Assembly: GCA_947629215.1 (NCBI GenBank)
Contig: CANRCU010000105.1
Span: 1-7,710, forward strand
Source of the DNA: an uncultured Clostridia bacterium
GTDB lineage: Bacteria > Bacillota > Clostridia > Lachnospirales > CAG-274
Direction: 5' to 3'
Length of the DNA stretch: 7,710 nucleotides
Made by a program: the position numbers and the translations under genes. The notes beneath the pieces were generated by a model, which was given only the letters and a program-made list of their open reading frames with translations, was not told where the DNA came from and ran no database searches. Shown here piece by piece: positions 1-5,283 of this stretch. Position 1 is the first letter of the stretch. Each line of letters opens with the position of its first letter.

Positions 1-479
1 CCGTCCAGAAAGTCGAACTCATAAGTGGCTTCCGGCGCATCTTCGACGAGCCGTCCACCCGCCGCCTCGGCCGTCCTTAAAACGGCGCCAAGGTTATGCG
101 GGTCGGTTAGCTCGTCGGGGATAACGATAAGCGGAGGTTCGCCTTTTTGGCGCGCATTTTCCAAAATATCGTCAACTTCGCAGTAATCATATTCGGGACA
201 GACGGCAATAACGCCCTGGTCGTTGTGACCCTGCGATATATTCTGCATTTTGTGTTTGTCGACTTCCTGCACGGGTATGCCCTTTTCGTGCGCTTTTGCG
301 ACGATGACTTTGAGCGTACCCTCTATTTCGCCTTTTTTGACCATTATTTTGTCAATGGGGCGGTCGTGGTTCAGCGCTTCAAGTACGGGGTTCCTGCCTT
401 CAATTGTATTCTGAGCGCCGTAGTCTTTATGTTCTCTTTTTCTATTGTATTCTTTCTTTTGTGTTTTTTTGATCTCCAT
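1..479 (-). CDS. rlmB: 23S rRNA (guanosine-2'-O-)-methyltransferase RlmB, 3' end cut by window edge
   Basis: RlmB is a SPOUT/TrmH-family enzyme that uses S-adenosylmethionine to 2'-O-methylate G2251 in the peptidyl-transferase loop of 23S rRNA. About 159 N-terminal residues are visible. The substrate-binding domain starts with GRNPVLEAL and contains the HKMQNISQGHNDQGVIAV segment typical of RlmB. The catalytic domain begins with IVIPDELTDPHNLGAVLRTAEAAG, which holds the family motif DPHNLGA.RTA. The chosen ATG (477-479) lies 3 bp after the mrnC stop, with only a weak AGGCGAG upstream, so translational coupling is likely. Residues encoded by 1-56 no longer resemble the family: after RTAEAAG one expects a V/A-H-G-hydrophobic-P strand, but GRLVEDAPEATYEF follows. 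That stretch is GC-rich and may be chimeric sequence. Identity is secure from the part before it. Confidence 0.9.
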   Translation of the reverse strand, partial: MEIKKTQKKEYNRKREHKDYGAQNTIEGRNPVLEALNHDRPIDKIMVKKGEIEGTLKVIVAKAHEKGIPVQEVDKHKMQNISQGHNDQGVIAVCPEYDYCEVDDILENARQKGEPPLIVIPDELTDPHNLGAVLRTAEAAGGRLVEDAPEATYEFDFLD

Positions 480-482
480 ATC

Positions 483-866
483 TTACTCGCCTGTACAAAT
501 ATCAAACAGTTCTTTTATTCTTGTATTTTCACCTTTTATATACAAATATCCGAACAGTGCTTCAAGCCCCGTTGCGTGCCTGTAATCCGTTACGGATTGA
601 TTTTTTGCCGTGGTATTGCTTTTGGCGTTGCGTCCGCGTTTCATAACGGCAAGTTCTTCTTCGGTAACGATATTTTCAAGGCGGATATACATTTCAGCCT
701 GAGCGGCTGCGTTAACATACTCCTTTGCGGCTTTATGCAGCTTGTTTGCGGGCATATTGCCCTTTGCAAGCACCATGCCGCGCACAAGCACATCAAATAC
801 CGCATCGCCCATATAAGCAAGGGCAAGCGGCGAATATTCGTTTGCTTTTGCAGTATTATTTTGCAT
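483..866 (-). CDS. mrnC: Mini-ribonuclease III (MrnC)
   Basis: Mini-III is a dimeric RNase III-like endonuclease without a double-stranded-RNA-binding domain. In Bacillus it matures the ends of 23S rRNA by cutting the long stem formed by its termini. The 127-residue length fits the family. The first catalytic helix reads LALAYMGDAVFD (about residues 14-25), with D21 in the position of the catalytic aspartate. The second acidic site is in RHATGLEALFGYLYI (96-110), with E102. The basic stretch KRGRNAKSNT (76-85) is also typical. The ATG overlaps the cysS end by 11 bp and has no clear Shine-Dalgarno sequence, so it is probably translated by coupling to cysS. The stop is 3 bp before rlmB. The order cysS-mrnC-rlmB is conserved in Bacillota. 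No defect is seen. Confidence 0.93.
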   Translation of the reverse strand: MQNNTAKANEYSPLALAYMGDAVFDVLVRGMVLAKGNMPANKLHKAAKEYVNAAAQAEMYIRLENIVTEEELAVMKRGRNAKSNTTAKNQSVTDYRHATGLEALFGYLYIKGENTRIKELFDICTGE

Positions 867-1467
867 ATGACCAACGTACCCCCGCGCGTGTATCTTCTAT
901 AACGACACCCATTTCAAGCAGTTCTGAACGTATCGCATCGGCTGATGCAAAGTCTTTTGCTTTTTTGGCTGCGGTGCGTTTGGCAATAAGTTCTTCTATT
1001 TTGGCTGTATCGCCTTTTTGAGTGTTTTCAATGGGAACGATGCCGAGAATATCGCATAATTTCAACAAACGGTCAAGTATATCCGAGGCAAAAGCCTTTG
1101 TGGAGTTTTCGCCGACATTTCGGTTGGCGAACGAAACAAGGTCAAAAACAGCCGTTACCGCATCGGCGGTGTTGAAGTCGTCGTCCATTGCTTTTTCAAG
1201 CTGTATGCGGAAGTTGTCGGCTTGTGCCGAAAGCTCTTTTTCGTCGGCTGTCATTTCGTCGCCGTCTACGTTTTCGGTTATAAAAACAAGTGAACGTGCG
1301 CAGTTTTTTATACGGTCAAGGCCGTTGCCCGCCGCTGCCATAAGCTCGCGCGAAAAATTTATCGGGCTTCTGTAGTGTGCGCTTAGTATAAAAAACCTTA
1401 TCACATCATATGGCACTTCTGCGGCTATTTCTCTTAAAGTAAAGAAATTACCCTTGGATTTGCTCAT
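856..1467 (-). CDS. cysS: Cysteinyl-tRNA synthetase, C-terminal part (frame-disrupted cysS)
   Basis: This is the C-terminal 203 residues of class I cysteinyl-tRNA synthetase, which charges tRNA-Cys with cysteine using ATP. The open frame begins exactly at the M of the KMSKS catalytic loop (MSKSKGNFFTLREIA), continues through the stem-contact fold (DVIRFFILSAHYRSPINFS), and reaches the helical anticodon-binding region and the typical end KDFASADAIRSELLEMGVVIEDTRAGVRW. It cannot be a complete enzyme because the Rossmann fold and zinc site are in the other frame, 1448-2257. The codon just upstream of its ATG in this frame is TAA, and no Shine-Dalgarno sequence precedes the ATG. Separate translation therefore looks poor. 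Joined by a +1 shift after codon 263 of the upstream frame, the two pieces give about 466 residues, close to the 461 of E. coli CysS. It could be a pseudogene, a sequence error or a recoded gene. Confidence 0.85.
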   Translation of the reverse strand: MSKSKGNFFTLREIAAEVPYDVIRFFILSAHYRSPINFSRELMAAAGNGLDRIKNCARSLVFITENVDGDEMTADEKELSAQADNFRIQLEKAMDDDFNTADAVTAVFDLVSFANRNVGENSTKAFASDILDRLLKLCDILGIVPIENTQKGDTAKIEELIAKRTAAKKAKDFASADAIRSELLEMGVVIEDTRAGVRWSYAK

Positions 1468-2257
1468 TTATATTGTCTATATTTATAAAGCCGTTGTGCA
1501 GCCAATATTTTGCAAAGGGTACGCCGTTTGCGGCTTCGCTTTGGGCTATTTCGTTTTCGTGGTGGGGGAATATCAGGTCTTCGCCGCCTGCGTGTATGTC
1601 GATAGTATCACCGAGGTAGCGTTTTGCCATAACGGAACATTCGATATGCCAGCCCGGGCGTCCTTCGCCCCAAGGTGACTGCCATGCCGGTTCGCCGGGT
1701 TTTTTGGGTTTCCAGAGAACAAAGTCGGTCGGGCTTTTTTTATTGCTGTCGACTTCTATTCTTGCGCCCGCAAGCAGTTCGTCGATGTTTTTGCCCGAAA
1801 GTTTGCCGTAATCGGGGAAAGAGCCTGTATCAAAAAAAACGGTACCGTCGGATACGTAGGCATGACCCTTGTCTATAAGCGTTTGTATCATTTCGATTAT
1901 ATGATCCATTTCTTCGGTGACTTTCGGGTTTTTCGTAGCGGGCTTTACATTAAGGCCTTCCGCGTCTTTCAGAGCTTCTTTTATATAGCGTTCGGATATA
2001 ACTTTGGATTCGACGCCTTCCGAGTTGGCTTTTTTGATTATTTTGTCGTCCACATCGGTAAAATTTTGCACATAATCCACATCATAGCCCTTATATTCAA
2101 AATATCGTCTTATAGTGTCGAAAATAACATAGGGTCTGGCATTGCCGATATGGATATAATCGTAAACGGTGGGGCCGCAGACATACATTTTTATTTTGCC
2201 TGCGTTCAGCGGTACAAATTCTTCTTTTTTGCGTGTGAGTGTATTATAGAGTTTCAT
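1448..2257 (-). CDS. cysS: Cysteinyl-tRNA synthetase, N-terminal part (frame-disrupted cysS)
   Basis: This is the catalytic N-terminal part of cysteinyl-tRNA synthetase, 269 codons before a premature stop. The class I HIGH motif appears as HIGN (residues 36-39) after MYVCGPTVYDYI. The structural zinc that recognises the cysteine thiol would be held by C27, C207, H232 and E236, which match the E. coli ligands C28, C209, H234 and E238. WHIECSVM and IHAGGEDLIFPHHENEIAQSE are intact. The native frame ends after HNGFINIDNI (codon 263 at 1469-1471). The next residues NEQIQG are out of frame, and the KMSKS loop continues at 1467 shifted by one base. The ATG at 2257 is supported by AGGAAAGGA six bases upstream. 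cysE ends 21 bp before it, so the two genes share a transcript. Confidence 0.9.
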   Translation of the reverse strand: MKLYNTLTRKKEEFVPLNAGKIKMYVCGPTVYDYIHIGNARPYVIFDTIRRYFEYKGYDVDYVQNFTDVDDKIIKKANSEGVESKVISERYIKEALKDAEGLNVKPATKNPKVTEEMDHIIEMIQTLIDKGHAYVSDGTVFFDTGSFPDYGKLSGKNIDELLAGARIEVDSNKKSPTDFVLWKPKKPGEPAWQSPWGEGRPGWHIECSVMAKRYLGDTIDIHAGGEDLIFPHHENEIAQSEAANGVPFAKYWLHNGFINIDNINEQIQG

Positions 2258-2278
2258 TTTTTATTCCTTTCCTATTGT

Positions 2279-2584
2279 TTAAGAGTCCTTGCATTTGCTG
2301 CGGCATTCTTTTATTTGTTGTTTTAATTCGTCGTTTTCGCGCTGGAGGCGTGCAAGATTTTCTTCAAGCTCTCTTTTAAGCACTTGATTTTCGCTTCTGA
2401 GTTGGTTTATCTCAATATCCGTTATATCGGGCAGCGACATCTGGTCGAGCGAATCCGACGGGGCGACTTTATTGCGCACTCTCACGGCATGAGCAGGCAC
2501 GCCGACTACCGTGGAGTAGGGGGCAACATCTTTTAAGACAACGCTGCCTGCACCTATTTTTGAGTTATCGCCTATTTTTATCGG
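2279..2584 (-). pseudogene. cysE: Serine O-acetyltransferase, C-terminal part in shifted frame
   Basis: This is the continuation of CysE in a different frame from its N-terminal part. It starts in mid-helix with PIKIGDNSKIGAGSVVLKDV and runs through APYSTVVGVPAHAVR, the last turns of the left-handed beta-helix (hexapeptide I-G-x4 repeats) and the usual VPA closing motif. A heptad-like tail follows (INQLRSENQVLKRELEENL and LQRENDELKQQIKEC), predicted as a coiled coil, and the protein ends with CKDS. It has no start of its own at the join. An internal GTG at 2500 opens a 73-residue frame, but this would be only the tail and has no family precedent as a separate gene. This part is useful only if joined to 2578-2970. 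A full product would have about 232 residues, a normal length for Gram-positive CysE. Confidence 0.82.
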
Positions 2585-2970
2585 ACACGGGCGCCCGAGC
2601 CTATCATCACGTTATTGCCTATTGTGGGATGGCGTTTGCCGACGTCTTTGCCTGTGCCGCCGAGGGTCACGCCCTGATATATGGTGACATTATTGCCTAT
2701 TTCGCAGGTTTCGCCTATAACGACGGCCATACCGTGGTCGATAAATACGCCGTGGCCTATCTTTGCGCCGGGGTGTATCTCTATGCCCGTAAAGCCGCGG
2801 GATATTTGAGAGATGAGCCTTGCAGCGAAGAAATGACCGCCAAGATAGAGTTTATGCGCGGCGCCGTGAAAGAGCAGCGCCCAGAAACTGGGGTAAAGCA
2901 CGACTTCAAGTGTGCTTTTTATTGCAGGATCTTTTCTTTTGACTGTTTTTATCTGAGAACGTAGACTCAT
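2578..2970 (-). CDS. cysE: Serine O-acetyltransferase, N-terminal part (frame-disrupted cysE)
   Basis: CysE transfers acetyl from acetyl-CoA to L-serine, making O-acetylserine for cysteine synthase. This frame gives 130 residues. It has a short helical N-terminus with DPAIKSTLEVVLYPSFWALLFHGAAH, then the hexapeptide beta-helix from TGIEIHPGAKIGHGVFIDHG, with H79 in the place of the catalytic histidine (E. coli H158), followed by GETCEIGNNVTIYQGVTLGGTG and RHPTIGNNVMIGSGARV. It stops there after one wrong codon (R130), where E. coli reads ILGNIEVG. I chose the ATG at 2970 because GGAGG lies eight bases upstream. A longer in-frame start at 3042 would fall inside a terminator hairpin. It is the first gene of the cysE-cysS-mrnC-rlmB operon. 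As written, the last beta-helix turns, needed for trimer and CoA binding, are lost. Confidence 0.88.
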   Translation of the reverse strand: MSLRSQIKTVKRKDPAIKSTLEVVLYPSFWALLFHGAAHKLYLGGHFFAARLISQISRGFTGIEIHPGAKIGHGVFIDHGMAVVIGETCEIGNNVTIYQGVTLGGTGKDVGKRHPTIGNNVMIGSGARVR

Positions 2971-3022
2971 TATATCCGCCTCCGAAGAAAATATGGTTTT
3001 ATGCTCTAAATATTTTAAATAG

Positions 3023-3057
3023 AAAAAAAGGAGTCTTATCATCGGTTAAAAGACTCC
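3023..3057 (-). terminator. Rho-independent terminator or attenuator just upstream of cysE
   Basis: On the minus strand an 8-bp stem, GGAGTCTT (3057-3050) with AAGACTCC (3037-3030), encloses a 12-base loop and is followed at once by seven T (3029-3023). This is a strong intrinsic terminator. It lies only about 53 bp before the cysE ATG, with no good promoter match in between, so it either ends transcripts from the HD-protein operon or acts as a leader attenuator for cysE. The bases before it, ACCGCGG (minus strand, 3062-3056), resemble the end of a T-box sequence, but the defining GGTGG part is absent. Confidence 0.8.
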
Positions 3058-3076
3058 GCGGTTTGTTTTATTTGAA

Positions 3077-3320
3077 CGGGGTGCTGCCCCGTACCCCGCA
3101 AGCCTTTTGTAAAAGGCTTGAGCGAAAACTTTACATTCGGGACTCTGCCCCGTACCCCGCAAGCCTTTTATAAAAGGCTTGAGCGAAAATTTTATATACG
3201 GGGCGCTGCCCCGTACCCCGCAAGCCTTTTGTAAAAGGCTTGAGCGAAAACTTTATATACGGGGCGCTGCCCCGTACCCCGAAACCTTTTTGTAAAAGGT
3301 TTGAGCGAAAACTTTACATT
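3077..3320. repeat. Four tandem 61-bp hairpin-rich repeat units
   Basis: Four head-to-tail units of exactly 61 bp lie at 3077-3137, 3138-3198, 3199-3259 and 3260-3320. Read on the plus strand, each has a GC-rich hairpin (CGGGG..CCCCG), then GTACCCCG, then an AT-centred palindrome (AAGCC TTTTGTAAAA GGCTT), then GAGCGAAAAyTTTayAT(T/A). The palindrome is perfect over 20 bp in unit 2. In unit 4 both arms change together (AAACC and GGTTT), which keeps pairing. There are no unique spacers, so it is not CRISPR. Similar GGGGC.GCCCC plus AAGCC..GGCTT elements are, from my memory, scattered in clostridial intergenic regions. No transposase accompanies them. They may be mobile miniature repeats or RNA-stabilising hairpins. 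Confidence 0.9.
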
Positions 3321-3406
3321 CGGGGTTTTAATAAAGAGTTTGAGCGAAAACTTTATATACCGGGTTTTGCTCGTACCATGTATATTTTTGTAAAAACTTT
3401 GTATAT
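3321..3406. repeat. Two degenerate copies of the 61-bp repeat
   Basis: A shortened copy (3321-3359) keeps CGGGGTTTT at its start and TTTGAGCGAAAACTTTATATA at its end but lacks the GC-rich hairpin arm and most of the central palindrome. A second, more eroded copy follows (3360 to about 3406), with CGGGTTTTGCTCGTACC and ATTTTTGTAAAAACTTT recalling the unit. These lie directly after the HD-protein stop codon. Decay increases toward this end of the array. I see no gene in 3058-3406. Confidence 0.65.
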
Positions 3407-3940
3407 TTAGCTGCGTACAAGGTGGAGTTTTCTTAAAAACAGCAGGCTCCACTGTGTAACTACTTCGATAGATGCGGCGTATTTATCCGCAATAGTTACC
3501 GCGACGGACTCTTTATATGCGGGCATGCCCTTACACAGTGGCCACATATGTTTTAAAATGGCGTCCTCTTCACGTTTGGAAAGCTCGGTTATTTTTTTTG
3601 CGTTTTCAAGCGCAGCCTTGGGGTGATAAAATGCGTGGTTTTCGGGCATTTTTGCGGTACGCCAATCATAGAGGAACAGGTCGTGCAAAAGGCCTGCTCT
3701 TGCCGCCTTGCGGGGATCTGCGCCTATTTTTGCGGCTATGAGATAGCTGTAATAACTTACGCTAAGGCAATGCTGAAGTCTTGACGTATTGCAATGTTGA
3801 TGGAACGATGTCAGCATCTGCACATCTTCGGCCTCCAATAAATCATCGATACAAGCAAGAAAGTCCGATGCGATAGGATCGTTTTCGTCAAAGATGTTCC
3901 TTTTTGATGCTACTGCGTGTTTGATAGTTTTGTTTTCCAT
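3407..3940 (-). CDS. HD-domain metal-dependent hydrolase, unknown substrate
   Basis: This 177-residue protein belongs to the HD superfamily of divalent-metal phosphohydrolases. The metal ligands can be placed as H57 (RLQHCLSVSYYSYLIA), H86-D87 (AGLLHDLFLYDW), H131 (EDAILKHMWPL) and D152 (IADKYAAS). H102 and H106, in NHAFYHP, may add ligands as in related families. It has no signal peptide or membrane segment, so it is presumably cytoplasmic. Family members act on nucleotides or other phosphate esters, and the substrate here cannot be told. I chose the ATG at 3940, which has AAGGACGG ten bases upstream. An upstream ATG at 4051 would overlap the DUF624 gene by 50 bp and add 37 residues of no family likeness, partly encoded by repeat-like sequence. 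It follows the DUF624 gene by 61 bp and probably shares its promoter. Confidence 0.82.
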   Translation of the reverse strand: MENKTIKHAVASKRNIFDENDPIASDFLACIDDLLEAEDVQMLTSFHQHCNTSRLQHCLSVSYYSYLIAAKIGADPRKAARAGLLHDLFLYDWRTAKMPENHAFYHPKAALENAKKITELSKREEDAILKHMWPLCKGMPAYKESVAVTIADKYAASIEVVTQWSLLFLRKLHLVRS

Positions 3941-3995
3941 TAATAAATAACCGTCCTTTTTATTGTATGCCGACGTAACGTTGTTTGTGAACCCG

Positions 3996-4010
3996 AGCCT
4001 TTTACAAAAG
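3996..4010. repeat. Fragment of the 61-bp repeat core at the DUF624 stop codon
   Basis: The 15 bases AGCCTTTTACAAAAG match the minus strand of the central palindrome of the 61-bp units, 600-900 bp away. The stop codon of the DUF624 gene (minus strand TAA, 4002-4004) lies inside it, so a repeat core may have been inserted or have arisen at the gene's 3' end. Because the motif is short and AT-rich, chance cannot be excluded. Confidence 0.45.
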
Positions 4011-4748
4011 ATAAGGGTCTTCGGGCGGGGTAAAATCTTCCTGCCGCTCATTTTTGCTTTGTTCTCTCTGCGCTTTTATTTCTTCTATAAGGCGTTCTTT
4101 TTCGGCTTGCTGTTCGAGCATTTCGCCCACTTCGGCATTGGTATGTTCCATGTCGACATCCATCATAGGCAGATATTTACGGAAAAGTTTCATAAACATC
4201 ATTGATGTGAGCCAGCCGTATACGCCTGCGCAGACCGTTATAAGCAGCATATTGTAAAAGCATATCGCGATAAGCGCAATAAACAGCACAATACAGGTAA
4301 AAGTTGTAAACAAATGTCTGTTTGCCATAAAAACAGCCGTTTTTATTATCTGAAAAGTCCCCATTTCAAACCTTGAAAGTATGGGGAAGATATAAATTAT
4401 TGTAATTATAAGCTCATAGCAAAGCACAAACTGTATAGGAAACAGCACCGAATGCGCCTGCAAATTCATTATATTGAAATATACAAGATAAGCCATGACC
4501 ATAACTATGAGCGTCAGCAAGGTCGCCTGAACAAAATTCTGTCTGAAACTTTTGAAAAAATCCTTGCCGATATAACCCTCCCTGTCGGAAAGGCGGCGTG
4601 TAAGCACATAGTACATCCCCGTCGTTGCGGCGCCTATTGTAAACAGGGGTATGCTGCATACCGTCCACAATAAAGTCAGTATAACAAGGTCGCCGACAAA
4701 GGACAGAAATTTAAAAAACTTGTTGTCTAAGCTAAGTAAACCTTTCAT
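4002..4748 (-). CDS. YesL/DUF624 family membrane protein
   Basis: The N-terminus carries the DUF624 hallmark: a hydrophobic segment TLLWTVCSIPLFTIGAATT (residues 25-43) followed by GMYYVLTRRL and a charged loop with DFFKSFRQNF (63-72). Further membrane segments are likely near 73-93, 101-125, 147-169 and 171-187, giving about five in all. The 248-residue length is slightly over the usual 200-220 because of a charged, glutamate/lysine-rich tail (201-248), probably coiled coil over MLEQQAEKERLIEEIKAQRE. YesL-like proteins are common near sugar-uptake genes in Bacillota and their function is unknown. None of those sugar genes is visible here. The ATG at 4748 has GGAAGTG just upstream and a good promoter at 4790-4818. 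It leads a two-gene unit with the HD protein. Confidence 0.87.
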   Translation of the reverse strand: MKGLLSLDNKFFKFLSFVGDLVILTLLWTVCSIPLFTIGAATTGMYYVLTRRLSDREGYIGKDFFKSFRQNFVQATLLTLIVMVMAYLVYFNIMNLQAHSVLFPIQFVLCYELIITIIYIFPILSRFEMGTFQIIKTAVFMANRHLFTTFTCIVLFIALIAICFYNMLLITVCAGVYGWLTSMMFMKLFRKYLPMMDVDMEHTNAEVGEMLEQQAEKERLIEEIKAQREQSKNERQEDFTPPEDPYLL

Positions 4749-4789
4749 TGGTACACTTCCGTATCAAAAATTTATTCTGCTTATAAAGT

Positions 4790-4818
4790 ATTATACATTA
4801 ATTTTTGGGTAATTTCAA
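4790..4818 (-). promoter_or_regulatory. Sigma-A type promoter for the DUF624-HD unit
   Basis: On the minus strand TTGAAA (4818-4813) is followed by a 17-bp spacer and TATAAT (4795-4790), one mismatch from the vegetative consensus. The predicted start near 4783 leaves about a 35-base leader before the DUF624 ATG at 4748. The -10 region contains GTATTATA on the plus strand, shared with the GntR operator 68 bp away, so cross-regulation is possible. Confidence 0.75.
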
Positions 4819-4836
4819 GATTAAAATAAAAAATAC

Positions 4837-4865
4837 TTGACAAACTGTATTTAGTGTATTATAAT
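4837..4865 (+). promoter_or_regulatory. Consensus sigma-A promoter for the GntR-ABC operon
   Basis: TTGACA (4837-4842), a spacer of exactly 17 bp, and TATAAT (4860-4865) form a perfect vegetative consensus. Transcription would start near 4872, about 32 bases before the regulator's ATG. So strong a promoter would need repression, which fits the overlapping palindromes. The promoter is back to back with the leftward promoter at 4790-4818. Confidence 0.88.
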
Positions 4866-4878
4866 ACATAGTACAGTT
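4843..4878. promoter_or_regulatory. Nested inverted repeat, probable operator of the GntR regulator
   Basis: An inner perfect 14-bp palindrome, TGTATTATAATACA (4855-4868), covers the -10 box. Outer arms AACTGTA (4843-4849) and TACAGTT (4872-4878) are also exact inverted repeats and flank it, 5 bp away on the left and 3 bp on the right. The site spans the spacer, the -10 box and the predicted start point, so a dimer bound here would block polymerase. GntR/YtrA regulators commonly bind palindromes at their own promoter. The assignment to this regulator is an inference from position. Confidence 0.7.
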
Positions 4879-4903
4879 AATACAAAAAGAAAGAAGGTGT
4901 TTT

Positions 4904-5278
4904 ATGTTTAAGATAGACATAAGAAGCAGTGTTCCCATATACGAGCAGTTGACCGAGCAGGTCAAAAGGGCGGTCATCAGGGGCTTGCTGAAAAAGGGCG
5001 ACCCTCTGCCGTCCGTGCGTAAAATGGCGGCTCGGCTCGAGGTCAACCCGAATACCGTCGCCAAAGCCTATCAGGAGTTGGAACGTCAAGGCGTTATAAT
5101 AACCATACGCGGAAAGGGTACTATTATAAACGATATGCCCGAAAACCCCGCCGATGTGTCGGCAGTGCTTGCAAAGATAAGACCGTTTATCACGGAGTTG
5201 ATATATGCGGGCAAAACACGCAAAGAAATAACCGAAGAAATAGGCAATATATATGACGAGATAATGAAACAGAGGTGA
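4904..5278 (+). CDS. GntR family transcriptional regulator, YtrA subfamily
   Basis: A 124-residue DNA-binding repressor. The N-terminal winged helix-turn-helix reads PIYEQLTEQVKRAVIRG (11-27), GDPLPSVRKMAARLEVNPNTV (32-52; recognition helix about 47-60) and AYQELERQGVI, with the wing ITIRGKGTII (66-75), all typical of GntR. The C-terminal part is only about 50 residues of helices (82-124), which is the short effector/dimer domain of the YtrA subfamily and not a FadR, HutC or MocR domain. AAGGTG lies four bases before the ATG. It is the first gene of the ABC exporter operon, and the nested palindrome in its promoter suggests autorepression. Relatives release DNA under cell-wall antibiotic stress, but the inducer here is unknown. 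Confidence 0.93.
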   Translation: MFKIDIRSSVPIYEQLTEQVKRAVIRGLLKKGDPLPSVRKMAARLEVNPNTVAKAYQELERQGVIITIRGKGTIINDMPENPADVSAVLAKIRPFITELIYAGKTRKEITEEIGNIYDEIMKQR

Positions 5279-5283
5279 AAAAT

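Noticed and set aside
147..902. Long plus-strand open frame of 251 codons
   Set aside because: It lies antisense to rlmB and mrnC, which are clear family members in frame. Its protein has no recognisable domain and no credible ribosome-binding site.
2971..3042. Longer cysE start at 3042
   Set aside because: Its start lies in the terminator loop; the ATG at 2970 has GGAGG at ideal spacing and gives the normal CysE N-terminus.
3101..3240. Repeat palindromes as intrinsic terminators
   Set aside because: The AAGCC..GGCTT hairpins are not followed by a T-run on either strand.
3077..3406. Possible CRISPR array
   Set aside because: Units are contiguous 61-mers with no variable spacers and no cas genes nearby.
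3192..3452. 86-codon minus-strand open frame
   Set aside because: Most of it is the 61-bp repeat read through (61 bp is not a multiple of 3), giving recurring KVFAQAFYKR-like peptides; it also overlaps the HD gene end.
3941..4051. N-terminal extension of the HD protein from the ATG at 4051
   Set aside because: It would overlap the DUF624 coding end by 50 bp and encode residues unlike the family; the ATG at 3940 has a better ribosome-binding site.
5275..5283. GTG starts at 5275 (ATPase) and 6147 (permease)
   Set aside because: In both cases the GTG is part of the ribosome-binding site of an ATG nine bases downstream.
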